A program made the translations under genes and the position numbers. The notes beneath the pieces were generated by a model. It was not told the DNA's origin. It saw only the letters and a program-made list of their open reading frames with translations, and did not search any database. From Botryllus schlosseri (taxonomy: Eukaryota > Chordata > Ascidiacea > Stolidobranchia > Styelidae), in NCBI GenBank assembly GCA_000444245.1, contig ATSW01003055.1:1-20039 (forward strand): a DNA stretch of 20,039 nucleotides. Direction: 5' to 3'. Below, piece by piece: positions 1 through 8,673 of the stretch; positions within the stretch are counted from its first letter, which is position 1; every line of letters starts with the position of its first letter.

Positions 1-806
1 CAATGCTATACATGTCGAACATGATTGGTTTAGTCTTCCAGTTTCGGAATGGCATACTGATTAGCATTTCGTGACTGCTCAAGAATTTGTGAGTAGCGTT
101 GAAATAGTTAACGGTGCAGCAGAGCGTTTGGTGAAATTGAATACCGACTTTGATGCTTTCAAAACAGATGACAAATAACAGCGAGCGAGCCTCTTACAAG
201 CCGTGGAAGATAACGGGAACAGATATGCCGATTTCTCTAAAGCAACCATTTCATCCGGACCTGATTTAAGTAGTATTTGCCAAGTTGATCTGTTTCTTTG
301 CCTTTTTGTTTCGTTTCCTTTGAACAATGTGATGTTTATAATGTGGCTGTGAGTGAATGATACATTTACAGTTGTATTCTTGCACGTGCTGATCCCGGCA
401 ATCGATTAACAATCTCGGGCAGGGTTGAGGAGTGTAGGATAGGTGATCCAACAAAATGACTATCAGTCTTAGGCAGTTTTGAGGAGTTATAAGGCAGTGT
501 GGGACATGAAAATGGTGTCCTGAACTGACAATACTTTCTATAGTAAGGTTATGTAGCACTCCAACCGCAATAGCTACATAAAACCAGCTTATATATGACG
601 TTTTACTAGCCTAGTCCGAATAGCGAGACTCAAATTTTAGGGGAATCCCCTATTTTTAGCCGATATTCTTCCAGCTCAATGTGCACACGGATGCAAGGGA
701 TGAATTACGAAAAAAAGTACCTAGAATATGTTTTTATGGTATAAGGCATGGGAATCGGACTGAAAACCACGACATTTTGAAAGTCGATCAATTCTGAACA
801 ACCCTA
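1..806 (+). mobile_element. hAT DNA transposon, 3' part, cut by window start
   Basis: The right end reads GAACAACCCTA, the complement of the TAGGGTTGTTC end of the complete element at 16707-18232, and about the last 230 bases match that element closely. Shared blocks include the palindromic AGGGGAATCCCCT near 640 and the GGACTGAAAACCA block near 760. Upstream bases 1-270 match the inner part of the same element and hold a decayed reading frame. The left end and its target duplication lie outside the window, so only the right-hand flank GTGTACGT (807-814) is visible. Family assignment to hAT rests on the TAGNG-type terminus and on the 8-bp target duplication of the complete relative. Confidence 0.8.
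2..268 (+). pseudogene. Decayed transposon-encoded ORF (C-terminal part)
   Basis: Frame 2 reads NAIHVEHDWFSLPVSEWHTD, a stop at 62-64, then a stretch including VNGAAERLVKLNTDFDAF, another stop near 176, and RASLLQAVEDNGNRYADF. The pattern V-N-x-A-A-E-R-x-V-K-L followed by L-L-Q-x-V-E-D-N recalls a conserved C-terminal block I associate with uncharacterised transposon-borne proteins in invertebrates; that is memory, not a search. The same block recurs, more decayed, twice inside 16707-18232 (minus strand around 17300-17440, plus strand around 17625-17720). Sharing between copies supports it as the element's own protein rather than a host gene. Function is unknown; it may be a transposase or an accessory protein. 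Confidence 0.55.
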
Positions 807-867
807 GTGTACGTGTATGCAATAAACTAGTGACTTCATTTTTAAGTGTGTTGAAACACATTTTACT

Positions 868-905
868 GATCCGGCCCGCGACCCGAATTGAGTTTGACAC
901 CCCTG
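868..905. repeat. Solo hAT terminus (GACACCCCTG end)
   Basis: The segment ends GAGTTTGACACCCCTG, the complement of CAGGGGTGTCAAACTC, which is a typical hAT terminal inverted repeat, preceded by GGCCCGCGACCCGAATT. Only about 40-90 bases lie between it and the preceding hAT end at 806, and no opposite end is visible, so this is a truncated end. Directly after it the sequence resumes the gene-family duplicate at 906, so it sits within or just before a former last exon. Confidence 0.55.
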
Positions 906-928
906 CATTAAGGGATATATCAGGCTAA
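906..928 (+). pseudogene. Tail of an interrupted last exon of the LDLa-tail family
   Basis: CATTAAGGGATATATCAGGC followed by TAA aligns with the end of the last exon at 15390-15412. It encodes TLRDISG and stop against TLRDLSS and stop. Upstream of 906 the exon is replaced by hAT ends. So an older gene unit ended here and its last exon was broken by transposon insertion, or this is the only part of it that was duplicated. The reading is based on one by-eye alignment. Confidence 0.5.
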
Positions 929-982
929 CTTGGAATGTTTTAATACTCCATTCATTTTTATCCGTTCAAGAAAATTATTCCC

Positions 983-1008
983 TCGTCGTCATCCGTCCGT
1001 TCGTCCGT
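983..1008. repeat. CGTC/CGTCCGT simple repeat
   Basis: TCGTCGTCATCCGTCCGTTC and following bases form a short imperfect minisatellite between the end of one gene unit and the LDLa exon of the next. The duplicate at about 15468-15496 has a slightly different arrangement, as expected for a slippage-prone repeat. Confidence 0.6.
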
Positions 1009-1043
1009 GGAGGTGGTATGATGCATATGTTGACATTTCACAG

Positions 1044-1134
1044 GTGAATCATGTGGACGTGATGAATTTCCTTGTGCGAATGGAATTGAATGCATAATAT
1101 CAATCTTCTTCTGCGATGGAAGTAATCATTGCAG
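1044..1134 (+). CDS. LDLa exon 1 (internal exon of a secreted or membrane protein)
   Basis: This 91-nt exon follows the acceptor ATGTTGACATTTCACAG and ends at a GTAGGT donor. It completes a codon split after its first base and ends two bases into the next. It encodes ESCGRDEFPCANGIECIISI then FFCDGSNHC: cysteines 1-5 of an LDL-receptor class A repeat with the usual F-x-C, C-I and C-D-G spacing. The last exon at 8674 supplies S-D-G-S-D-E, restoring the C-x-D-x-S-D-E signature. LDLa repeats are small disulfide-bonded, calcium-binding extracellular modules used for ligand binding. Here the calcium-ligand Asp before cysteine 5 is His (NHC instead of x-D-C), as in the copy at 15522. The exon is near-identical to that copy. 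No upstream exon or signal peptide is seen, so the gene is partial. The LDLa call is firm; the full protein is unknown. Confidence 0.8.
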
Positions 1135-1458
1135 GTAGGTGATATAGTACGGTCTAAGATGACGTCATCATTGAGCCTTGGACACTTGAGTAGCTTGTTT
1201 TATCGAATTAAATTGGTCGTAAACCATATCAACATTGCAACAAACTTGCGTATAATGTGCTGTGCAATCAATAGCATACGATACCATTCCAAAGACTGCG
1301 AAGGCGTCTGGAGCAAATACTTCATCTATAGCTAGCATGTAGTGATATTCATATGTACCTGCATGAGGATTCTTCTATTCGTTGGATAATTGAAGCAATG
1401 GTTATTGCACACTGCAGCAGAGAGGCCCACAATCCTCGCCCGCGCGTAGACTAGATAG

Positions 1459-1605
1459 TAGGGATGGTGTGAACTTCAGAAAGGTTCAGGTTCGTGTGAA
1501 CGCAAACCTTTTTGAAAGGTTCTGAGTGAACGCGAACTTAAACCTCATGACGTCACGTGACGTCATATTGCTAATTACAACCTTAGATTTTAGTAAAGTG
1601 ACATC
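1459..1605 (+). mobile_element. hAT transposon (TAGGGATGGTGTGAAC family), left end only
   Basis: It starts TAGGGATGGTGTGAAC directly after CTAGATAG (1451-1458), the same 8 bases that flank the complete copy at 15943-18462. Inside are repeats of the type GTGAACGCGAACCTTTTTGA and a perfect 20-bp palindrome at 1547-1566. Similarity to the other copy fades near 1605 and the right end is not found, so the rest is lost or replaced. The common insertion site shows the insertion happened before the segment was duplicated. Confidence 0.75.
1547..1566. promoter_or_regulatory. Perfect palindrome with two CRE sites around CACGTG
   Basis: ATGACGTCACGTGACGTCAT is a perfect 20-bp palindrome. It holds two TGACGTCA sites (the CREB/ATF consensus) overlapping a central CACGTG E-box. 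It is carried by the hAT end beginning at 1459 and recurs at 16031-16050 with one change and at 19843-19862 with more changes. It may be a subterminal structure of the transposon rather than a host enhancer; regulatory activity is inference from the motif alone. Confidence 0.45.
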
Positions 1606-1800
1606 ATAGTGTCCTATATGGTGTCGACACAAGCAAATCTCACGGCTCAGTGAAATTGTATCACGTCACAATTCCATTTGGCTACAGGCAATTTGACTGT
1701 CATTTTTGACCGGCTTGCCGAGCATTAAATTTGGTAAAACGGGTATCACTCGAAAGCTGACTCTGCACTGATTACGAGAATATAAATTTTATTCCGCTCG

Positions 1801-1991
1801 CGGCCCTGGAGCCCCCACAATCAGCCTCGAATTTTCCATTGTTATGGAGATTGGCATTGGGACGCAACAATGCTGTCTGGTGAAACGAGAGAGTAGCTCA
1901 AGAGAAAAAGAGCGGACAGCATTGTTGCATCCCAATACCAATCTCCATAACAATGAAAAATTCGAGGCTGATTGTGGGGGTTCGAGGGCCG
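1801..1991. repeat. Large inverted repeat: two 77-bp arms, 37-bp spacer
   Basis: Bases 1801-1877 and 1915-1991 are near-perfect reverse complements. For example, GCCCCCACAATCAGCCTCGA on the left pairs with TCGAGGCTGATTGTGGGGGT on the right, with only a few mismatches. Transcribed in either direction it would form a long hairpin. No target duplication or known transposon end is apparent, and open frames on either strand are by-products of the symmetry. It may be a small fold-back element. Confidence 0.8.
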
Positions 1992-2832
1992 CGTTCACAT
2001 TTGATTTTCATAAAAGTTGAGTAGAGCCCAGAATTTTCATCGCGCTTCGCGCGCAATGGATTTGGAGTGACCGCTGTGGTTTCACGAAAGTATCGGTGAA
2101 TATAATTTAGGTAGCGGGTTAGCGTGGTTCCGTTCACACCACATTGTCGCCCTTCGCCCATATAAAATATTTCACCACAGTATATGTGCCTCATCACGAC
2201 GTTTGAAACTGATGTTTCGCAATCTAGCATATCATATCGTAATCTAGCATGTCCATGGTGTGTCCTAATCTGGAAAAGTGGACTCTGACTTTTCTTTTAG
2301 TTTTGGAGCTGTGTTAGCATACCACCTTTGAGACTTTCTGGACTAAAGACATGAATTACATGTTCTGCTTTTTGAAGTAGTATTTATATTTCACTTTCAA
2401 TTCCCAGTATCATATATACGTTGAGTTCTAATTAATATCAGTTCTTTTGTCTGGATAACATGCATGTTGGAGTATAAAAGCAAGTGCCGTGATGCCTTTA
2501 TTTTCCGGAAATAAATCTACACAATATGGCAATTTTACGGTCCACCATATTTTTATTAACGTTTTCCAATCGTGCCAAGTGTTTACACCGTATCCTATAC
2601 AACTTCTCCGCGTATTGCTCTTCGACTAAACTACGGGCCTTATTACATGGCGGAGGGCGCCATACCATGATATTTTCTAAAGCGTGCTGTTCGAAAAAAC
2701 AGAGGATTAGTATCGCATTTCCATATCCATACTATCATCTTCATCCCATGATCGAGCTTGGCACCTTTCGCATAGTTCAATTTGCACCTTTTGAAAATCC
2801 ATGTGAACGAATTAGGATCGTTTTCACAACTA
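1992..2832. other. No recognised gene; intron or TE interior
   Basis: Apart from a GCGCTTCGCGCGC run near 2042 and AATAAA near 2510, nothing is recognised here. The open frames present (minus-strand frame ending near 2230, plus-strand frame from 2526) have no recognisable motif and no copy elsewhere in the window. The stretch lies inside the predicted intron between LDLa exon 1 and the last exon at 8674. Confidence 0.4.
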
Positions 2833-2996
2833 CTTACTTACTTGAGTAGATTTAAAGTCGGTCAATTTTACTTCTACTTCAAGTAGGTTTAGGTTGCTTA
2901 TGGAAAAAGTACTTCTACTTGTACTTGAGTAGATTTTTTTCGTCGCTACTTCTACTTCTACTTGAGTAGCTTTCTTGACTACTTTGACCACCTCTG
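2833..2996. repeat. hAT end with TACTTGAGTAG subterminal repeats
   Basis: The segment holds repeated ACTTCTACTT and TACTTGAGTAG units and ends TTGACCACCTCTG, the complement of CAGAGGTGGTCAA. This is the layout of known hAT families with CAG-type ends and ACTTGAGTA-like subterminal repeats. Only this end is seen. It abuts the remnant transposase frame at 2997-3018, so it may have inserted into that older hAT. Confidence 0.6.
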
Positions 2997-3059
2997 CTGA
3001 ATACATGTTCCACTAGTGCAGTGCTTTTCAACCTTTTTGAGCTCCATTCGCACTTTTTT

Positions 3060-4324
3060 TGTAAAATAAATTTCATTCGCACAAACTAATCGAAAATTGT
3101 TATACATAAAGAAGATGAAGATAGGTCTACTTAACAACATTCTGTTCAGATGTGCAACAAATAGACTACTATGTAGCTTAAGCTATTAAGTGTCTTATTA
3201 AAAAGGCAACTTTTTTCGCTCGTTTTGCTTTCAACTATTTCACAAAAACCCTTCTCGGCCAAACAATGTTGTTGGGAATTTGTACAGGAACGTCTACTAG
3301 TGCTTAGATGACGAGGTCTTATAATCTGTTCTGCACTCCTATCCAAAATACAGCGTATTTTTCGCCAGTGAAAAATGCTTGCTGGAAGAAATCGTTTTTG
3401 AGAGCTGACCCAAAGGTCTCGCGAGACTCCAGTTTGTCGAAAGGATGGAAAACACGTTGAGGCTTTTGGCTTACGTCTTTGGAACATAAGGTGCAAAACG
3501 ATCAAGGCGCATTAGAGCTCGCTACCTTATGATACGTTGCTCCAACTTCTGTCTCGCGAGTTTATGAGAAGAGCAAATAACTCACGATACTGTGTGTTTC
3601 ACTCATTAGCTCAATCTAACTGGAAAATTCATAACAGTTTAATGACGGTAAAGTTACTTTTAGACTACCACCAAAATTAGAGTTTTTTTTGGCATCTCGC
3701 GACCCGTGCCTCACCCATGAAAAGGAATTCATTTTTAATATTACAGTTGTATGCTACGATTTTACGGGCATGTGTGACATAGAGAGCGCGTACACCACAA
3801 TTCTACCCACCACAGCCCTACAAAACATATATGACACACGCGATTTCAAATTAGAGCAAATTAAATTCCTCTGCATATCGCAGTTGTACTAGTGTCTTCT
3901 CATATTGCAAGAACGGGACTACTCCGTGCCGACAACGTAGCATATCCAATCCATTTGGAAAGGTTTGGCCATCCAGCATCGGTCATTTTTAATCGTGCAT
4001 CTTATGTTTTTGGCACCACCTTTTGCCAGCGGTTTGAACGCCAAAACTTTACGTCTGCTTAGCCTCGAAATGAATTAATCTCATGCTTGCTCGTTGTTCA
4101 TCCCAACGGTATTCGACCATTTTTTCCATAAAAAACAGTCGGACAAATCTTTTCATGAATTCTTATGATAAAGCTATATTTTTTGCGTGTATCGCTTATT
4201 GGCTACAGTACCCAACACAGTAACCTTGGATATGTAAAAACTATCGCAGGATTTTTTGCAATAAATTCAATAAATATTACGTACACATAAACAGTTAGCA
4301 TCGTGTCGACCCATACTCAGAAGG
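3060..4324. other. Left interior of the 3019-6226 hAT; no gene recognised
   Basis: Open frames at 3146-3505 (minus) and 3689-3892 (plus) show no domain motif and are probably chance. The interior right of the nested element (5659-6100) likewise has nothing recognised. These stretches are transposon filler. Confidence 0.4.
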
Positions 4325-5658
4325 CAGGGGTTATCAACCTGGGGGGCGCGGGAAGCTCTCAGGGGGGCGCGAGAAATTGACGAAGTCATTATAGGGGGGG
4401 CGCAAGAAATTGACAAAGTCAGTATGAATTGTACGTGTCTGAACATGTGTTTCACATCCATTATGAGAAGACGATTAATGAAGATTAAATTTATCCCATA
4501 TTCAAGAAAGCTTGCAAAATACAAACTCTAGCAACCGCGCTCAACGGAGTATAGTCTGATTTCAACTTCATTTGAGCAAAATCTTTGAAATTCTTTGGAG
4601 ATATAGAGAGCAATTCCCACGTGTAAGTCATTCATTGCTTCGTAGCCTAAAGCTTGTCGCGCTGGGCAGCTCTTGTTAGTAGCTTGCGAACTGCACTGCC
4701 TAAGACAGACTTAGATGCAACATAGGTTGCCCGGTTTCGCCCTCAATTAGGCTATAAATCAACACAATTTAATTAATTTCCAAAACTGATCAAATTTAGC
4801 CTGGCAGGACAGAACGACGCCTTGCTCGCTGTACTCACTACCAGCATCAGGATTAGTCTCAGGGGGTGACCTACCTTGAAATTAATTAATGAATGTCTTG
4901 TTCAATTTTTGTTATTTTCAAAGAAGTTTGGAGAAATTTGTCAGCAATGTAAAAGACTCAACAACTGAAATGCAGATTAAAAACTGGCGTAAGATATACC
5001 TCATGTATACGACTAGATCAGGGGTGGGCAGCCTGCGGCCGTATAAGGGAATTTGAGCGGCCGTCGACGCCTAATTCAATTAGTATGTGTTGGCGGCCGT
5101 ATACAATACATGCAAATTGCAATTACGAAGTCACTCCCGCATTTTCGAGAGATTTTAATTAATCTTGAAATTTTCTTCGCCCTCCGCGCAATTCAACAAG
5201 ACTTCATTTTTCGATTTTAATGCAGTAGCGCCCTTTTTAATCTGAGCCGGGATGGGAATTGGCAAGAAATAATCAATTGGTTCGCGTCCCTGAAAATTTT
5301 TCGCGCTCCGCGCGACAATATGCACCTCCCGGCATTCATAACATTTACACTCGCGATTTCGGTGCGTGCAATAGGCCGATGTGAAAATTAGAATAGTCCG
5401 GAGTTCACCGGGAATGGATATGGACAGTTTACCATAGGAATTTTGCGTCCAGATCGTTCATTGCGGCTATGCACTGGAATGCGGCCTTACGCTACATAAT
5501 CAATCGAAATGCGGCCATTATTATCGGAAACGTTGCCCACCTCTGTATTAGATGATGTGCTCTTTTTGACATGACGATAAATGCAACGGGGGTCAGGGGG
5601 CGCGATTTTTCTGACCATCTCCAAGGGGGCGCGTGTCAAAAAAGGTTGAGAACCACTG
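4325..5658. mobile_element. hAT transposon nested in the 3019-6226 element
   Basis: The left end CAGGGGTTATCAACCT and right end AGGTTGAGAACCACTG form an inverted repeat of the common CAGTGGTTCTCAACC hAT type. Flanks TCAGAAGG (4317-4324) and TTATAAGG (5659-5666) agree at 6 of 8 positions, a decayed target duplication. Subterminal GGGGGGCGCG units lie at both ends. The interior holds another hAT (5019-5545). No transposase is recognised. Confidence 0.8.
5019..5545. mobile_element. Short hAT (MITE-like, 527 bp), third nesting level
   Basis: The left end CAGGGGTGGGCAGCCTGCGG and right end TTGCCCACCTCTG pair as terminal inverted repeats. Flanks GACTAGAT (5011-5018) and TATTAGAT (5546-5553) match at 6 of 8 positions. 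Subterminal GCGGCCGTAT and ATGCGGCC units occur near both ends. It is too short to encode a transposase and is a non-autonomous derivative. Confidence 0.8.
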
Positions 5659-6229
5659 TTATAAGGGGTAAAATTTGCGTTACAGCAGTAACTTGCAGAT
5701 GTGAGTCTGTAATGATGGTATTTACTGCTATCTCGTGCCTCGTGCTTATCGAACAGTTATTACGAAAATATGATGATTGTTTAGCGAGAGAGAGTAGAAA
5801 GTCAATTTGAAGTCATTTTTCCAGCCTGCCGCAGGCTGAGACGGGCTGATATACTGTATGTCTGGCACTATAGCGATTGTAGAGATCCCTGTACTGCCAC
5901 TAAACCAGCTTCCACACCAGGCGTTTGGTTACCTAATAATTATGGTGCGGGAATATTAATTCACTACGGCTTGTGAGAGCTACGATTAGTGGTGCGTCGT
6001 AGTAAGTTCTACAATTCCGTCGCAATTACAAAAGTTACACTGACCTTAAATTTCCCATAAGGTTTATTTGAATTATTTAACGTCAGAAAAGTTAACAATT
6101 AACCATGATTTTCATTCGCACTTGATCCGGATTTTCATTCGCACTATTCGCACCACCTTCATCATTCGCACTGTAATTTTTTTCATTCGCGCAAGTGCGA
6201 ACCGTCACACAGGTTGAAAAGCACTGCAC

Positions 6230-6498
6230 TAGTTCACTAGATGCAGGAATTGACAAGCATTTTTGAACCACACTGAAGAGCATTGAATACTCATTCTTTC
6301 TAGTCGCCCAAAAATGCAAAGAATCATCGCCTTCAAATCTACACATGAGCTTATCAGTCTCTTCACCATCTGCGTCATTTCATTGGCTCTAATTGAACTT
6401 TGATTCAATTGTTTGCATGTATAATTGAAAAGTCTTGAATACTTTAATTGCGGAGGATCTATTACTTCTTCACCACTGGACGATTTTGCACAATGCAT
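6230..6498 (-). pseudogene. hAT transposase, C-terminal dimerisation region (remnant)
   Basis: On the minus strand one frame reads a variable linker including EEVIDPPQLKYSRLFNYT. A shifted frame continues from 6346 with DDSLHFWATRKNEYSMLFSV and CLSIPASSELV. This matches the hAT family C-terminal block (D-x-L-x-x-W, then L-x-I-P-A-S-S-x-x-x-E-R-x-F-S). Across the 3019-6226 insertion the flank at 2997-3010 continues with EHVFS, giving SSELVEHVFS where hATs have S-A-x-V-E-R-V-F-S. The remnant has one frame change, near 6360. The N-terminal zinc finger and catalytic region are absent. It probably belongs to the element whose end is at 6797. Confidence 0.65.
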
Positions 6499-6667
6499 TG
6501 CTACTATGTATCATTTTCTGTTGTTTTTACGGCGGCATATCTGATATATCAGACAAGTGCAACGAAAGCAGTGGTGACAAATAGCGATGTCGGCAGAATT
6601 CGTCGGATGCGTTGATCTAGCCATTATGATTCGCAAATTTCTTCATCTTCAAGTCATATAAAATAAG

Positions 6668-6797
6668 CCGAGTCAATGACTTGGGTCGAGTCATGCGTAA
6701 TGACTCGAGTACAAGTCGAGTCAATCCAAATACTGACTCGAGTCGAGTCGAGTCATTTTCCCATTTCCAGAAAATGACTCGAGTCATTACAACCCTG
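6668..6797. repeat. hAT end with GACTCGAGTC subterminal repeats
   Basis: The segment is built of repeated TGACTCGAGTC units and ends GTCATTACAACCCTG, the complement of CAGGGTTGTAATGAC. This is a CAG-type hAT end with a 12-bp-class repeated motif. The transposase remnant at 6230-6498 reads away from this end, consistent with one element whose 5' end is at 6797. The opposite end is not identified, so no target duplication can be confirmed. Confidence 0.6.
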
Positions 6798-6837
6798 TGC
6801 AAAATACATATAGGTTCAAGTGTCCATGCCACCTAAA

Positions 6838-7740
6838 TGACTGGCGCCGAATGTTGCTGTCTTGGCAATCTGAACCCTAGAAGGTAGATACCATCCTCGC
6901 AGGGAAAAATCATATGCCAGTAAAGAAATACCAATTTGAAATCGTGTGCGTCGTTATAGTTTAGTTACTTAGTAGGTTTGGGCGATTCTGTATTTTTTGA
7001 TATAACAGACAGGAGATCACGAAATGACATCATGAAACGATGTCATACCAACGAGTCTGCCCGCCCGAATATGTTTAATTATTATTTACGCGCCCTACAG
7101 TTTCCAAGCCACCTCATTGAGCTCTACTGGTAAATCTGATAACGTGAAAAGAGAGGACAAGAAATTGATAGCAATATATATGCAATTTCCGATAATATTG
7201 ACCGATTTTATCATGAATTATCGAACATTTTTGCGCTTCGGGCTGGCTCACTAACCTTTGGACCTTATTTCGTGACAAAGGTGACCAACGTGATGGGGGG
7301 GGGTTTATCACCCTATGGGAGCCCAATACCCAAGTTTTATTGGGGGGCTGGCCAAGTGCTGTTTCGTTCCTGCGAACGGGTATACGCCCGAAGATCTTTA
7401 ATTATTATTGAGGGGTCCTACCATTTCCAGCACACCTCACTCAGCGCTACCGGTAAATCTGATTACGTTGGCAAAGAGAGGATAAAAATTGATAACAATA
7501 TATATTAAATTCCCGATCATATTGACCAATGCAATGATGAATTTTGAAATTTTCCGCGCTTGGCGCGTCTAGACGAGAATAGACGACCCACTAAACGGAC
7601 CCTTAACACAGATGATGAGTAGCGGTAAACAGCGGGTAACCCAGGGGGTCTGGGGTTTATCATCCTATGGGGGCCCAAGACCAAAGTTTGGGGAGCTGAC
7701 GAAGTGCTGTTACGGCCCTGATAGCTATATATACCCTACG
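6838..7740 (-). mobile_element. Rearranged hAT copy, same family as 11791-12925
   Basis: Bases 6838-7040 align with the reverse complement of about 12400-12610. Both 7064-7386 and 7387-7735 align with the reverse complement of about 12020-12380. Shared landmarks include AATACCAATTTGAAATCGTG, GGTAAATCTGAT and GCAATATATATGCAATT. The inner third therefore occurs twice in tandem here. Clear terminal inverted repeats are not preserved at either side. The open frames inside (7114-7326 minus, 7272-7508 and 7612-7794 plus) look like by-products. Confidence 0.7.
7064..7735. repeat. Two tandem ~330-bp units inside a hAT copy
   Basis: The first unit begins CCCGAATATGTTTAATTATT at 7064 and the second begins CCCGAAGATCTTTAATTATT at 7387. 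Both then run through GGTAAATCTGAT, an ATATATA-containing block and a GGGGTTTATCA block. They have diverged considerably, so the duplication or double insertion is old. Confidence 0.65.
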
Positions 7741-8179
7741 CAACGCAAGCTACGACCTTGTGATATATTACTATTCCTCATGACAGTTTTATAGATTGTT
7801 CCATTCGCAGGATTGCCAAGTCACCGTTCCGAGTAGCAAGTCCTCCGATTTTAACGTTTGACTCGACTCAACTTGGGTAATTTTTATTTAATCACCCAGT
7901 CAATCCTAAATCGAGTAATTTTACGAAAGATCGCACAAAACAAAATCGCAATTTTCATTCACGAATCATCAACGGGTCATGTTTTATCATCATGAACTAG
8001 AAATGTGTCGTAATAGCTGATCTTCTACCTCATGATAGCTTTTAAAAGTGATGTGATAGTGTAATTTGTTGAGATTTCAGTGTTTTATAGCGGTTTTGGG
8101 GTGAAATTCAAGTTCTTATATCTAAAAAAGATATTTGGCACTGGAAGATATTGTCGAATACTTGAAATTCCAAAATGCC
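7741..8179. other. No gene recognised; probably hAT interior
   Basis: This is an AT-rich stretch with no recognisable frame. A weak GACTCGACTC run near 7860 recalls the subterminal repeats at 6668-6797 but is too short to call. The stretch leads into the hAT end at 8229. Confidence 0.35.
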
Positions 8180-8229
8180 GTCGCGGGCCGCACAAAATGC
8201 TCTCGCGGGCCGCGTGTTTGAGACCTCTG
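8180..8229. repeat. hAT end (GTTTGAGACCTCTG)
   Basis: GCGGGCCGC units are followed by GTGTTTGAGACCTCTG, the complement of CAGAGGTCTCAAACAC, a typical hAT end of the kind rich in CGGGCCGC. The gene-family duplicate starts just after it (8242), so the transposon defines the left edge of that conserved block in this copy. The opposite end was not found. Confidence 0.55.
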
Positions 8230-8241
8230 GTCTAGATTATG

Positions 8242-8640
8242 ACCTGTTACGACAGACACTGGTCCAATAAGCTTTGTCTGTATATAGTTAACCCCCATGT
8301 AGGCCTACTCAGTACTAAGGACATAATGCTTACGTTGGTAATATCGTATCAAGTGTTGCATATCGCTACAGAATTTGGTAACCTGATATTACTTGCACAT
8401 TACAGAAGATTCCAGATATTGTTAAATAAATGATTTCATCGCTATTATCAACTTATTTTCTCTTGTTCATGAGACTCATTTAACGCAATCCTCAGCATAC
8501 ATGTCCGAAATGTCTTTGTATTGAGTAAATATGTGGATTGAAACTTGACCAAGAACGCTAATTAAGTAATGGTACAGGTGAAGATATAATAGTTGGTTTG
8601 CTACCGACCTACCGTATACTACCCCAGGTACAGTCCATCC
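8242..8640 (+). repeat. Segmental duplication upstream of the last exon, copy 1 (matches 18980-19344)
   Basis: The block aligns with 18980-19344 nearly base for base, for example CATGTAGGCCTACT and GACTCATTTAACGCAATCCT in both. The exception is an approximately 34-base stretch (8593-8626) absent from the other copy. It is intron sequence leading to the acceptor of the last exon at 8674. The frame at 8239-8433 is duplicated too, but its differences do not look codon-constrained. Confidence 0.85.
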
Positions 8641-8673
8641 TTTCTTATCTACTGCCGCGTCTAATATTTTCAG

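Larger units (their letters stand above)
906..1605 (+). repeat. Segmental duplication, copy 1 (matches 15391-16085)
   Basis: The whole stretch aligns with 15391-16085 at high identity by eye. It includes the end of a last exon, a spacer with CGTCC-rich simple repeat, an LDLa exon, the start of the next intron and the left end of a hAT transposon at the same target site. It diverges near 1605. The offset is about 14.5 kb, and the orientation is direct. Confidence 0.85.
3019..6226. mobile_element. hAT transposon, 3.2 kb, complete ends, hosts nested hATs
   Basis: The left end CAGTGCTTTTCAACCT and right end AGGTTGAAAAGCACTG form a terminal inverted repeat. Flanks CACTAGTG (3011-3018) and CACTAGTT (6227-6234) are an 8-bp target duplication with one mismatch, diagnostic of hAT. 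Near both ends are direct copies of the unit TTCATTCGCAC (about 3047, 3072, 6111, 6131, 6162, 6182), likely transposase-binding repeats. No transposase is recognisable inside, so the element is non-autonomous. A second hAT (4325-5658) sits in its middle. The element lies inside a transposase remnant: joining its two flanks restores an open hAT C-terminal frame on the minus strand. Confidence 0.85.

Noticed and set aside
2526-2849. 107-codon plus-strand frame starting MAILRSTIFLLTFSNRAKCL
   Set aside because: The hydrophobic start looks like a signal peptide, but there is no copy, motif or splice context, and the frame runs into hAT subterminal repeats.
2988-3002. Extension of the hAT transposase motif as EHVFSRGG
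   Set aside because: The RGG part is encoded by CAGAGGTGG, which is the end of the neighbouring hAT, so the match beyond EHVFS is probably chance.
3146-3505. 119-codon minus-strand frame
   Set aside because: It lies inside a non-autonomous hAT and has no recognisable domain; length alone is weak evidence.
4513-4520. TGCAAAAT as the partner target duplication of the hAT end at 6797
   Set aside because: The 8 bases match 6798-6805, but no hAT terminus lies beside them, so the match is chance.
6668-6797. CRISPR-like or satellite array of GACTCGAGTC
   Set aside because: Units overlap and vary without spacers, and the array ends in a CAG-type hAT terminus, so it is a subterminal repeat.
7114-7794. 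Three short open frames with GG-rich peptides
   Set aside because: They lie in the tandem units of a rearranged hAT and reflect repeated sequence, not a gene.
8239-8433. Frame conserved between 8239-8433 and 18911-19171
   Set aside because: It is conserved only because the DNA block is duplicated; differences are not concentrated at third positions, and it lies in the intron before the last exon.
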